DNA of 64,000 nt from Bullera alba. Lineage: Eukaryota > Basidiomycota > Tremellomycetes > Tremellales > Bulleraceae. Made by a program: the position numbers and the translations under genes. Every line of letters starts with the position of its first letter. The stretch's first letter is position 1. Location of the stretch: the NCBI GenBank assembly GCA_001600095.1, contig BCIX01000001.1, positions 744,001 to 808,000 of the forward strand, in the 5' to 3' direction. The notes under the pieces are model-generated. The model was not told where the DNA came from. It saw only the letters and a list, made by a program, of their open reading frames with translations, and made no database searches. This document shows positions 45,973 through 56,530 of the stretch, in pieces.

Positions 45973-46848
45973 TGCAAGGTGAATGCAAGGGGAAGAATGT
46001 AGGATTGATGCTCCTCGAGGTCATACTATAGATACACTTGCTCTTCACTCAGCTGACTTGTCCACAGCGATCATTGGCCGGCCTGATCGGGGAGGAAGAG
46101 GTGCATGCTGAGCGAGCAACACATCATATGGTGCACGATGGTCGGTGAGTGGTTGATTGACGTGGATCATTCGGTGAATAATGCTGTCGAAGTCTCGAAG
46201 AGCCCGGACTCGCTCCGCCAATTGTCCGATGAACCGACACAGCTTATTAACGCGTTAACGAGTGCCTCCGGATCCCCGCCAGTCAACCACCAGTACACGC
46301 CAGTCATAGACTCGTGTACCTCGTGGAGTCGTGGACGCGCGGACGCGTGGACCTCCGCCCTCGACAATCCACGAAGCAGGCAATCGTGCCAACGAGTCCG
46401 ACTCTTGCTCTCGGATTGAGGCTGCTCACGAGTCACGAACGGTACGCTTATTACGCTAAGCTCAGGAGCCTGCTCAGCCAAACCCCCCCCCCCCCCCCCC
46501 CCCCCCCCGCGTCGGTACGCCTCTTCGCCTAGTCCTCGCCTACAAGGCTACACGCCACTGTTGCTGTCCTGTGGGCTCAGGCTGTGGTATCTCTAAGCTT
46601 GCTAGCCTCGCGCACTTGAAGCATGATTGAAGGGTCCCCTCATGAAGCTGTGACTACTCTGATAGTACTCTGATCCGCAGCTACTCGGCCCATTCAAGCA
46701 TCTTTATTGCTAAGAACTAAGAAGTATGCATAACGAGCCGCATCACACATGCGGATGCCCCGTGCTCAAGCCTACTGGGCAAGATCAATAGATGCCTGAC
46801 CTCATAGGTGCATCCCGGACTCCATAGTCCATAGTCTGGAGGGCCCGT
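45973..46848. other. Intergenic, 0.9 kb, with a poly-C run
   Basis: No gene is supported. Open frames on both strands near 46105-46530 have no family features. A 26-base C run sits at 46483-46508. Confidence 0.5.
46483..46508. repeat. Poly-C homopolymer, 26 bases
   Basis: An uninterrupted run of 26 C on the plus strand. The octamer CGGTACGC occurs on both sides, about 66 bases apart. By far the longest homopolymer in the window. Length could be inexact because such runs are hard to sequence. Confidence 0.95.
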
Positions 46849-47376
46849 CTAGTTTCTTGAGGGAGATGCGAGGCCGAGGAAGCCTCTTCTTCTCTTCTTG
46901 CCAAGCGCGGACGCGGTATCAGTATCTCCACTCGCACCGGCCGCAGAGTGAGGCTCGCCGGTGGAAGGCCAACTCCAAGTTTTGAATAGTCCGTGTGGGT
47001 CTTGTTTGTAGTCGTCTGGGTTCCTCGCCGGCTTGGTAACCACATTGTATGTGGGGACGGAGACCTGTGTGGCATCCACCTCCGGCCAGTCGGGTCTCTC
47101 CACCTCGGTGGTATCGGTTGGTTCGGTCTCGTAGTATTTCTGCATCCTGGCAATCGTTCTGGCGGTATCCAATGTAATCACCTGTGTGGTGCTCGGTACC
47201 CACTTGGTGACATCGTCGCCTCGTCTGAAAATGACATGCCCCAGTCTTCCAATGGAGATATAGTCGGTCTCTGGCGCCGGCTCGGACGCTCGTCCGAAGA
47301 AGATCTCATCGGGCGCAAGGTCAACCATTTCTACACTTGCTGCAGCTGGATCGCTGGTTGTGGTGTTTCCAAACAT
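46849..47376 (-). CDS. Unrecognised DEIFFG-family protein, copy A
   Basis: A single-exon frame of 175 residues, starting MFGNTTTSDPAAASVEM and ending at 46849. I do not recognise the family. Its paralogue (copy B, 48795-49316) shares DEIFFG, then EPAPETDYISIG, VI-RR, DTARTIAR-Q-YYE, DTT, QVS-P-Y and W-WP, while the linker and tail diverge. This pattern of conserved islands argues that both are, or were, real genes under selection. The tail is rich in Lys/Arg (GKKRRRGFL). No membrane helix or signal peptide. The promoter carries a 24-base element shared with copy B. Confidence 0.7.
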   Translation of the reverse strand: MFGNTTTSDPAAASVEMVDLAPDEIFFGRASEPAPETDYISIGRLGHVIFRRGDDVTKWVPSTTQVITLDTARTIARMQKYYETEPTDTTEVERPDWPEVDATQVSVPTYNVVTKPARNPDDYKQDPHGLFKTWSWPSTGEPHSAAGASGDTDTASALGKKRRRGFLGLASPSRN

Positions 47377-48794
47377 GTCGATTCACTGTTGGTTTCTGCT
47401 CAAAGAAAGCGATAGTGGCTCAAAATCGATTAGTAGGGGGTATGGGATCGGTCACCATGTTTTTGCCTGGGCGGTATATGTAGCATGTCGACTGGATCAG
47501 TGCACTAAGGTAGCGTATACACGAAAGCGAAGACCCTGATGTAAGGATGACACACGTCGCGACGCGACAGAGCTGGCGGTGATCCATTGTGAATTGTGAT
47601 GTCTGATCCGCCGCATTGACGGTGCACTGCCCGAGCATACTATTCGATCTGCTCCATTCTCCGCAAAACCCTGTTAGTATGCTGACACACCGTCAGCCCC
47701 GCTTCCAAGACGAGACGCAAGCGAAGAGAAAGGATTGCGATCAGTCTCACCTTAGATGTCGACCATATGGCGCCATGACCAAATTCCAGATGAATTGGAT
47801 GAAGAAAGGAAAGTCCACTGCTCGAAGCGGTCTCCGTCTAACATCTCAAATATCCGCCTGGGGTTGCCAATTCGGCGCTGGTTGGGAAGAGTCTTTCATC
47901 GAGACTTGGAAAGGAGGTAAGCCGCGAGTGTGTGATGTCTGATCTGCCCCATCGTCGCCAGAAGAAAGGAAAGCTGGGTCATCAGTGTGGGCGAGCGGCG
48001 CGACCAAGATGAGCTCGCTAATAGAGACCGTGCTAGAACGTTGTGCCCCGACGCAGGCGGAGACGCGACGACCTTTGGACGCGCATGTGAGGTGAGGCAG
48101 ACTCTAGCCGTCTTGCGGAAGTTGTCAGCCAAGACACTGGAACGTGGACGGTGGAGCAGTGAGCGGTGAGCGCCCGAGGCCCGAGCTAATGTCAGGCTGC
48201 GGGCTGTGAAGCATCATCAACGCATCCATCGCAACCGAGACACAACTGAGCGTACACCTTCATACACTGACGGTGGATGTATGCCGCCATCGTACTGACC
48301 GAAAGAAAGGATATAGGCATGGCTTGCGTTCGCCATGAACCCCTTGCTTCAGACGCCAGTCGTCAATCCTCGAACTGCCTTCCTTGGTATAATTGGCTTG
48401 TGTGTCATCGATGATCGTAGTGAGTCAAGTGTCAGATCGTAAGTCAGCAATGACCCAGCTACAATAGATTAAAGCTGAGAAGGAGAAGTGTTTCGACATA
48501 TCCATACCTGAGCCAGCCTCAAGGTCGGACCCCTTGGAGCAGCCTCAGCCCGAGCAGGTGGAAGGAGGCGATTATTACCAATATCATCAGGCCCGCCATA
48601 CCGATCACAAAACACAATGTCCGTCATCGACTCCGCTGGAATGGCCGGCGTGTTGCACTGATCCCTCGATGTTGTTCCAGTCATGCATACTCATTATCAA
48701 TCACTACCGGTCCCCTCCTCGTCCTACTCCTCGTCACACCTAGTAAAGGCCTTAGCTGATCATCTGATGTCTCAAGGTATCGTGAGTCGTAAGC
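47377..48794. other. Intergenic, 1.4 kb, between the two paralogues
   Basis: The first part is the promoter of copy A. A possible exon at about 47695-47911 (plus strand) is bordered by CAG and GTAAGC and encodes GCQFGAGWEESFIETWKGG-like sequence, but I find no continuation. The rest shows nothing I can support. Confidence 0.4.
47526..47549. promoter_or_regulatory. Upstream element shared by the DEIFFG paralogues, copy A site
   Basis: These 24 bases match 49476-49499 at 23 of 24 positions. They lie 150 bases upstream of the copy A ATG, the same place (160) as in copy B, while surrounding upstream sequence has diverged. The core includes GATGTAAGGATG. Confidence 0.6.
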
Positions 48795-49316
48795 TCATCC
48801 AGTCCTCTTTCGGCTGAATGCGCTCCACCTCCGGCGCATGCTGCTGCCCGGGGGCGCACCTTCCGCCGAGGCAGGATCAGCTTCGGCAGTGTCAGCCTTG
48901 CCAGGCCAATCCCAGTTCTCGAAATCTGGGTTTGGGTCGACGCGCGATATCGGGTCTACTCGAGGTGCCCTGGTGGAAGAACCAATAGAATCCTGCTTGT
49001 ACTTGGGAATGGAGACTTGCTGCGGATCCACGCTGGGGCACTCTGACATGGCCAGCCGGGTAGTATCAACAGGTCCTACCTCGTAGTATCCCTGTGTCCT
49101 GGCAATCGTTCTGGCCGTATCCATCGTCATGTTCATAGGGGTTTCCGGTTTCAATTTAATTCATTGGTCGTCTCTTCTGAGAATGACCTGTCCCCTACTT
49201 CCGATGGAGATGTAGTCGGTCTCTGGGGCTGGCTCGGTCTTTTCTCCGAAGAAGATCTCGTCGGTCGCGAGGATGACGTTCTCATCAGAGTCGATAGTTG
49301 TGTTATCTTCAGTCAT
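48795..49316 (-). pseudogene. DEIFFG-family protein, copy B, with in-frame TGA
   Basis: The paralogue of copy A. It begins at the ATG at 49316 (MTEDNTTIDSDENVILATDE), reads through DEIFFG and TDYISIGSRGQVILRRDDQ, then meets an in-frame TGA at 49161-49163. In the same frame it continues to DTARTIARTQGYYEVGPVDT, QVSIPKY and a Trp-Pro region, ending at 48795. No GT-AG intron removes the stop. The two halves align to copy A without a frame change, so the simplest reading is a recent nonsense mutation; a truncated protein or readthrough is possible. The conserved promoter element is intact. Confidence 0.65.
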
Positions 49317-49475
49317 ACTTATGCTTACTGCTGGAGCAGGGTCACAGTGGCGCGAGATTCTGGGGCGATGAGAGTGATTAGATCGAACGGGTGGGTGAGC
49401 ACTCTTTCGCCTAGGGATTATAAATATATAGGTAGGGACTCGAGTGATTGGACGGGAGGCTGCTGCGTGCCCGTC

Positions 49476-49499
49476 AGCGAAGACCTTGATGTAAGGATG
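49476..49499. promoter_or_regulatory. Upstream element shared by the DEIFFG paralogues, copy B site
   Basis: Counterpart of 47526-47549 with one mismatch in 24. It lies 160 bases upstream of the copy B ATG. Confidence 0.6.
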
Positions 49500-51067
49500 G
49501 TGCAGGAGTTGACATACCAAGCTCCGCTTCGATAGTCTCTGGCCTCCCGCCTTGACGACTGAAGCATTGCGGCTGAAGGCATGAGCTGACGACTCCCTCC
49601 ATTCAGCGTCGTCCTTCATAGAAATGCTGAAACAGTTCAGTGACACCGCTTCGAGTTTCGACAACCTGAACACGACATACGATAGGACGGAAAAGGGATC
49701 GTACAAAACACGAGGTCTGACCTCCAGTCTCGACTCGAGGATGTACGGCGACACGGAAAGAGGATGAAGAAAGGACAAGCCATGCCCACAGTAATCCACT
49801 TGGTCTTTGTCCATCATGCTTCGGCGGCGCCATCGACGATCGATCGGCCTCAGAGCCGGGGCTGGCAATTTAGCGCAACTTGGGACGGACCAAGTTCCGT
49901 ACTTCGAGACTTGTAACTCAAGTAAGCTATGAGTATGTGGTGCCCATTGATGGTTCTCGACGTTTCTAGATGAGGCGTCGGTCTGGCCGAAGCTTTGCGG
50001 ATACCACGTAAGTCCACGTTTGTATCGACTGACAACGCACCAGCCTTAACCCAGAGTTTCTGATCTCGAGTGGAAGGCTGCAGGTTAGCATGCACAGAGC
50101 AAGTCGAGGGCAAGCATCTGTAATGTAAGTATTCCTCGCTGGTGTGTCATCGGTCATCCTGGCGGTGTAAGCTTCATCAGCAGCAGCTTATCAGTGACGT
50201 TGCCGCAGCTGCCGCGGCTGCCGCGGGGCCCAAAAGGGCCCGACTTCAGATCGGCCAAGGCGTGTGCTGGTGCCTGCCTAGAACCAAGGTCTTGGCCTGT
50301 CTTGGCCGGCCTGGGCGCTCCTCGGCGTCGATCCTCGTCGATCGCGTCTTGTTGAGCAATGGTGCAGAGGTGCTGCGACATGCATCAACTCAGCCAGAGC
50401 ATCCAAATACGGTCACTATCAATTGACGGGAATTGGGAAGCAAGCCCATCTCGATCATCAGTCTCGAAGGAAAAGTGGAGCTAGGATCTCAAAGTGGAGG
50501 GGTTGCCGGTGGAGGCTAGAGGATTGCTAGAGGATGGATGATGGAGGTGGAGTCATCCTGGCTCCTCTCCACCTCTCCACCTCCACGTGAACACTACTTA
50601 ACCTCCACGCCGGTCGCTATCGATGAGCACTGAGTACTGAGCGCTGAGCGATGGTCATGCCACGCGAAGTTTCCCCGTGTCCACGTTTGAGCCCGCGATG
50701 CATTGCCGCGGCTGATGCATCACTGCTGCACGTCCTGACCTGTCCTGCCAGGTCCTGCCGAGCTTCCACGTCTGCTGAGGTCTGCTGCTGCTGCGACTTG
50801 CTGCGAGGACTGACTCGTGCACGATCACGACTCCCTCGGGCATGCGGGGAAGTCGCGGAGACCGAGGCTAGATTTTAGCGGTGGTCTGTGCTTTAACGGG
50901 GAGCGGCCGGGGATGAGCGCGCGCTTTACGCCCGACGGCCGGTCATTTCTGGCCCCGGCCCAGTCGACTTTTTCGCCCGCCGAGCCCTTGTCGAGCTTGG
51001 TCATCCGTGGCCGACGTTGACTCAGCAGCTTAGCATAGCATCCAGATCGAATCGGTCCACGAGTGCA

Positions 51068-51074
51068 TATATAG
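51068..51074 (+). promoter_or_regulatory. TATA box of the Ser/Pro-rich protein gene
   Basis: TATATAG lies about 130 bases before the ATG at 51198, followed by a CAA/CTACT-rich leader typical of well-expressed fungal genes. Confidence 0.5.
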
Positions 51075-51197
51075 AGAGGGGGAGGTGAGGGGGGAGGTGA
51101 AGCACCCAGCAACAACAATCACAACTACTCTACCAAAGCCACAGCGAAGCAACTCAAACGAGCATACTCAACCAAGCACTACTACTCAAACACAACG

Positions 51198-51776
51198 ATG
51201 ACTGCGAGACCATCTACGCCTTACCCCCACACTCACAGCCTCAACCACACATCTAGCGGGAGCTACTTCCACGCGTTCTCCTCCCCGGCTAGCTACACCA
51301 CCCAGCCAATCCACTTCTCGCTACGAGCCCTACCATCACCTACACCGCCATCCCTACTCAGGCGAACGGCATCGGGCAAGTCAAAGAACGCACCCAGCTC
51401 ACCCAAGCAACTGGACCGCCGCGAGTCGACATCTTCCTGCTCCTCATCCTCCTCTGGTCCATCGCCCAAGATGCCAACAACACCAATCTACGAAGGTGAA
51501 GAGACGGCCGAGCAGTGCACACCACTAGAGCTTCCACCTCGACTGGTTGAATCCCCTGACTATAAACGAACTGGTTTCAGTCTACCTCCACCCGAGTACA
51601 ACTGGACCCCGAAGCAGTCGCTCGACCTACTACCCTCTTCATCACCAGACTCGTACACACCCCGACCTAAACTCAGACGACAAGACACTCCCACGTTCTC
51701 GACGACGACTACATCGTGGCCGAAGCAACGCTACACGAGTATGATGGATGGAGGGCGATGGATTGTGGTGGAGTAG
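51198..51776 (+). CDS. Unrecognised Ser/Pro/Thr-rich protein
   Basis: A single-exon frame of 192 residues beginning MTARPSTPYPHTHSLNHTSS. It is low in complexity, basic, and probably disordered, with a Ser run (ESTSSCSSSSSGPSPK) and SP/TP sites that could be phosphorylated. The short blocks FSLPPPEYNWTPKQSLDLLP and YTSMMDGGRWIVVE at the end look more constrained. A clean TATA box, a purine-poor A/C-rich leader and the absence of introns suggest a regulated, possibly stress-induced gene. Family unknown. Confidence 0.6.
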   Translation: MTARPSTPYPHTHSLNHTSSGSYFHAFSSPASYTTQPIHFSLRALPSPTPPSLLRRTASGKSKNAPSSPKQLDRRESTSSCSSSSSGPSPKMPTTPIYEGEETAEQCTPLELPPRLVESPDYKRTGFSLPPPEYNWTPKQSLDLLPSSSPDSYTPRPKLRRQDTPTFSTTTTSWPKQRYTSMMDGGRWIVVE

Positions 51777-51989
51777 GAGGATATCAACCAACATGGCTTT
51801 AGACGTTGTACATCTCAAACGATAATATACAGTTGTAAAATAGCTACGAACATAAGATGAACTTAATGCTTGCAGACATGAACTTAATGCTCGTAGACAC
51901 GAGCAGAGCGCACTACTACATCTCCAACTGACCTCTCCAGCACGTTTATCATGGACAGATACGAGCAGATCGCAATACTACATCTCCGA

Positions 51990-53275
51990 CTAACCTATCC
52001 ACCATTTTTTATCCCAGAAGCTGCCATCTCCGCCCAGTCCGTTGGTCATGCTGCGCCAGTGCGCGTCTGATGTTACACCTGCGGGGGAACGGGGCTTTTT
52101 GACTCCCCTATCGCCATCTGCTCGATCGCCAGGTTGGATCTCTCCCCAGCGACTCCCGAGCGCGACAACTGGAGTGCGTTTGGTGAGGATCTCATCGGGG
52201 GCAGACGGTCTACGCCATCCCTCCATCAAAGGCGAGGTGACTTTTCCAGGCGTGGGTGGTGTTGGGACACGTGCGCGCTTCGGAGATGCGTGAGCCTGGC
52301 TATCCGGCTCAGACCTGCTGTGCTTCCTTGACTTGACTTCGCCCGTCTTTTGCCGATACACCGTCCCAAAGTGTTGGATCATCGAGACGATATCCCTCCA
52401 GTCTGTCATTTTGCCGGAACCTTAAAGTCAGTACTCGTCTCCCGTCCACGACCTACCTTCATCTCCACAGGCCAAGCGCCCACTGTTTTGAGGTCCGCTG
52501 ATCAAATACCCCAGCTTCTCTTGGGCGACCTTGAGGTGGTCCGCCGTCAGGGGATGAGAGTACATGTAGGTGTTCATTGCTGGACAGATGATCGTAGGTG
52601 TAGATGGAGACAGAGCACGTAGCAAAGATGTCTGTGGTCAGCTGGAACGATACCACTCACTCACTGCTAGATTGTCACACAATCCGCCAGCAATTTTGGC
52701 CAGCATGTCCGCCGAACATGGTGCTACAACGACAAGATCCGCCCAACGTCGTAACTGCATCTCAGCGTGTTTTCACTTTGTTCGCACTCACCTCAATATG
52801 TAATATGGGATCCCCAATCTTCGTCCATCCCTAGGAATCAGAGGAGAAGCTTCTCGTTGACTCACGGACCACTCGTCGTCGTCGGTCCACACTTTCACGC
52901 CCACGGTTCCGCCGCTCTTGTCGACCGCCTCGTCTACTTGCTCTTGAGAGTAGAAGTGCAGAGAGGCCTCCGTAGCAATCACCTGCACTGCGACTCCGGT
53001 GTCCTAAAGCTCAGTCGTGTGTCTCTCTTCCGCAGACTCACTTTCGCCAGTGCGCCTACGATCTCGGGGATCTTGACACTCGCAACGCTGCCCGAGGAGA
53101 TGATGACAACGCGAAAAATGCCATCTGGTTGTTCGGGACGGTTCTGCGCCGACACAAACCGTCTGTGGGAGGTCGAGGGTCCTGCTTGAGCGTTCATCCT
53201 GGCCGAGCAATCTTGTGCGGCGGTATAGTTGATGCTCGTGAATAAGCTAACACTGCCAGGTCTCCAAGAGGCCAT
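51990..53275 (-). CDS. Phosphopantothenoylcysteine decarboxylase / Hal3-like flavoprotein
   Basis: An FMN-dependent decarboxylase of coenzyme A biosynthesis; fungal relatives (Hal3, Vhs3, Cab3) also regulate the Ppz1 phosphatase. Motifs: FRVVIISSGSVASVKIPEIV (flavin phosphate loop), the active-site His in ILHIELRRWADLVVVAPCSA, MLAKIAGGLCDNL, TIICPAMNTYMYSHPLTADH, and GYLISGPQNSGRLACGDEG (the substrate clamp). The catalytic His and the PAMN motif are intact. The C-terminal 130 residues (SRKHSRSEPDSQAHASPKRA) are basic and Ser/Pro-rich, unlike the acidic tails of Hal3. The ATG at 53275 (MASWRPG) is used; MNAQAGPSTS downstream is an alternative. Confidence 0.85.
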
Positions 53276-53358
53276 CGACCCGACGAATTGCGAACATTGT
53301 TGTTCGAGCTACGCACGTAACTCTCCGTGGCCGAAGCCCGAGACCGGATGACGTAATA

Positions 53359-53448
53359 TTCCACGTGGTTCTAGATCTTACCGGCGATTTCCGACAACCG
53401 GCCCAGAAAGGACCAGAATGTCCTACCGCCTCGTAGCAGATTCTAGAG
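53359..53448. promoter_or_regulatory. Candidate heat-shock element cluster upstream of HSP104
   Basis: TTC modules at 53359 and 53369 (ten apart, with a GAT at 53374), GAA modules at 53406 and 53416 (ten apart), and TTC-TA-GAG at 53441-53448 fit gap- or step-type Hsf1 sites with imperfect third units. They lie 125-215 bases upstream of the ATG. Confidence 0.4.
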
Positions 53449-53510
53449 TCTCCGAGTCATCTGATGGTCACAACGAGTGGGACGATGGCAGCTAAGCAGC
53501 GACTTGTGTG

Positions 53511-53517
53511 TATATAA
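53511..53517 (+). promoter_or_regulatory. TATA box of HSP104
   Basis: TATATAAA lies about 60 bases upstream of the ATG at 53574, consistent with a strongly inducible promoter. Confidence 0.55.
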
Positions 53518-53573
53518 AGAGTGAGAGCATCGACTATCTCTGTTCACCTTCCCAACAATCCATACCGCACAGA

Positions 53574-56420
53574 ATGGACAACTTCACAGACAAATCAAGC
53601 GAGGCTATCAAAGCTTCCATGGACCGGGCGGAGGAGATGGCCAACAGTCAGGTCCACCCTCTGCACCTCATCGCCGGACTATGGGAAGGGGAAGCACAGG
53701 GAACAGGGGATGCTCAACCTACACTACTCAGGGGCGCTCTGGAGAAGATTGGTGGTAACGCTACCCAATTCAACAGGCTGCTCATGTCAAGATTGAACAA
53801 GCTGCCAGTGGTCGAGCCTGCACCCAACCCACCTCTCCCCTTCACCCAATCCTATCACTCGGTACTCAAGGAAGCGCAAAAGCTGCAAAAGGATCAGAAT
53901 GACCAATTCGTCGCCATCGACCACCTCCTCATCGCCCTCATCCACGTCGACGCAAGTGAAATGAAGGACCTGCTCAAAGCCAGCGGTACAGATGGCAAGG
54001 GCTTAGAAGCGGAGCTCAAGAGGAAACGAGGTGGAAGAAGAGTGGACAGCAAAGGAGCTGAAGGCCAGTTCGAAGCATTGACAAAGTGTAAGTAGTACTC
54101 TGATCAGCACTTGGGCTTGAGCTAACCCACATGCCAGACTGTACCGACCTCACAGCACTCGCCGAACAAGGCAAAATCGACCCCGTAATCGGCCGTGACA
54201 ACGAGATTCGACGAGTCATCCGTGTCCTCTCCCGACGTACAAAGGGCAACCCGGTGCTCATTGGTGAACCCGGTGTCGGCAAAACCGCCATTGTCGAAGG
54301 CCTTGCCCAACGGATCGTCGAACGAGACGTCCCGGCTTCACTTTTCTCTCGCCTCCTCTCCCTCGACATGGGTGCGCTTATGGCTGGAGCAAAGTACAAG
54401 GGAGAGTACGAGGAACGAATCAAAGCAGTCCTCTCCGAAGTCGAAAAGTCAGGCGACGAAGGCACTCAAGTCATCCTCTTCATCGACGAGATCCACCTCA
54501 TCATGGCGGGCAAGGACAGCTCAGGCGGAATGGATGCCGCCAACCTACTCAAGCCGATGCTCGCCAGGGGCAAACTCAGGGTGATTGGTGCTACCACTCT
54601 CAACGAGTACAGAGAGTACATCGAGAAGGACTCTGCGTTCGAGCGGCGATTCGCCCAGGTGCTCGTGGAAGAACCTACGGTCCCGGACACGGTGGCGATC
54701 ATGCGAGGAATCAGGGAGAAGTACGAAACCCACCACGGAGTGCGAATCATGGACTCTGCACTCGTCCTAGCCGCACAGCTCGCCAAACAATACCTCACTT
54801 CCCGACGCCTACCCGACTCTGCCATCGACCTCCTCGATGAAGCTGCCAGTGCAGTCAAGGTTGCCAGAGAGACCCGCCCGGAAGCCATCGACGAGTTGGA
54901 ACGTAAGAAGCTTGGACTGGAAGTCGAGGTGCATGCGCTAGAGAGGGAGAAGGACGAGGCGTCCAAGGAACGACTGGAGGCCGCAAAGAGGAGCATCGCC
55001 GAGGTCATGGACCAGCTGGAGCCGCTGAGAAAGGAGTATGAGAACGAGAAACACCTAGGTGACCAGATCAACGAGGTCCGACGCCGAATCGACGAACTCA
55101 AAGCAAAGGCCGACGAAGCGGAGCGACGATACGATTTGGCAACAGCCGCCGACATCCGATACCACTCGATCCCACAACGAGAGTCAAAGCTCAAGGAGCT
55201 GGAGCAGAGAGAGCAAGAGCGCGGAGGAGCAGGACAACAGGTCACCCCGGAGATGATCGCAGAGGTGGTCGCCAAATGGACGGGCGTTCCAGTATCACGC
55301 CTGGTGGAGACGGAAAAGGCCAAATTGCTTCGACTGGAGAAACTCATCACCAGAAAGGTCATTGGCCAGCCCGAAGCCGTCAAGTCAGTCGCCAACGCCA
55401 TCCGACTCAACCGAAGTGGTTTGTCCAACCAGAATCGCCCAATCGCCAGTTTCCTCTTGGTTGGACCATCCGGTACCGGTAAAACACTGCTTGCCAAGAC
55501 GCTCGCCTCAGTCATGTTCAACTCTGAGGACGCAATGGTCCGAATCGACGCTTCGGAATACTCTGAGAAGCACTCTGTGTCGAGATTGATCGGTGCTGCG
55601 CCTGGTTACATTGGACACGAATCCGGAGGTCAGCTTACCGAAGCCATCCGACGCAAACCCTACTCCCTGATCCTCATCGACGAGATTGAAAAAGCGGCAA
55701 GAGAGTTCCACCAACTCTTCCTCCAAGTTCTCGACGACGGCCGACTTACCGACAACAAAGGCCGAGTGGTCGACTTCCGCAATACCATCATCATGATGAC
55801 CTCCAACGTCGGGTCTGCCTTCCTCAACGAGAATCCGAGCGAGGGAGCAGTGACCAAAGAGGTCAGGGAGAAGGTGATGGGATCGATCTCCGCGACCTTC
55901 CCACCAGAGTTCCTCAACAGAATCGACGTGAGTAGTTCTTGCGATCAAAATAGAAGCCAAAGCTGACCTTTTCCAGGACATCATCCTCTACCGCTCATTG
56001 AGCCGAAGCGATATTCGCAAGGTGGTCGACGTACGATTGAAAGAGATCCAGAAGAGGCTCGACGACAATGGAAAGAAGCTCAAACTGGCTGTGGACGAGC
56101 CTGCATGCGACTGGCTTGGTGCTGCTGGATATTCTCGTGAGTACAGAATCCGACAAGTATTGTATACATGCTAACCCATCTTAGCATCCTACGGCGCGCG
56201 GCCCATGGCACGACTGATCCAAACGGAGATCTTGAACCCCCTGTCGAAGCTCATCCTTCAAGGCAGGGTGCGCGACGGGGAGAAGGTGCACGTCACGGCA
56301 GACTTGAGGAGGAATCGACTCGTCGTGATACCCAACCACGACCAGGATGTGACCCATCCAAGCGACGAAGACGTGGATATGGACGAGGATGACGATATCG
56401 AAGTGGAAGAGATGGACTAG
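53574..56420 (+). CDS. HSP104: Hsp104/ClpB-type AAA+ disaggregase
   Basis: A cytosolic and nuclear hexameric protein disaggregase. The Clp N-domain spans about residues 1-160 ([20 protein letters not shown]). NBD1 has Walker A GEPGVGKT, Walker [10 protein letters not shown], pore loop [11 protein letters not shown] and arginine finger FERRFAQV. The coiled-coil M domain (about residues 410-530) is complete. NBD2 has Walker A GPSGTGKT, pore loop [18 protein letters not shown], Walker [12 protein letters not shown] and the sensor region TSNVG. After the last intron come [17 protein letters not shown] and [15 protein letters not shown]. The acidic C-terminus ends DDIEVEEMD, like Hsp104 rather than mitochondrial Hsp78, and there is no presequence. 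Length about 890 residues. Introns are near 54089, 55928 and 56138. Confidence 0.94.
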
Positions 56421-56530
56421 GTCGAGGCGATGGAAAATCGTAGTGCTTGACGCAGAATTCTACAATTCATAATTTAGATGGCCTTTGTGTATAGCCTCAG
56501 TGCGAGCAAAGTATGCAGATAGACTCACAA

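Larger units (their letters stand above)
49317..51197. other. Intergenic, 1.9 kb
   Basis: The left part is the promoter of copy B, with a TATA-like run (ATAAATATATA) at about 49421-49431. A 47-codon frame at 49624-49767 has coding-like composition but no known family. A palindrome (GGGCCC-AAAA-GGGCCC) lies at 50226-50241. Inverted GGAGGTGGAG/CTCCACCTCC motifs lie near 50500-50585. The right end is the promoter of the gene at 51198. Confidence 0.45.

Noticed and set aside
47616..47942. 108-codon frame with a possible exon at 47695-47911
   Set aside because: Splice-like borders are present, but no neighbouring exon or family motif was found.
49624..49767. 47-codon frame (MLKQFSDTASSFDNLNTTYD...)
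   Set aside because: Composition is coding-like, but it is short, has no known homologue that I recognise, and lies antisense within an open frame upstream of copy B. Kept only as a note.
49161..49868. 235-codon reading that extends DEIFFG copy B upstream
   Set aside because: The upstream part has no similarity to copy A and crosses the promoter element; the ATG at 49316 matches the copy A start.
50226..50241. Perfect palindrome GGGCCC-AAAA-GGGCCC
   Set aside because: Could be a hairpin, but there is no gene end next to it and eukaryotic transcription does not use such terminators.
54466..55521. 351-codon open frame on the minus strand
   Set aside because: It lies entirely inside HSP104 coding sequence, is a low-complexity Ser/Arg-rich translation, and is a shadow caused by codon bias.
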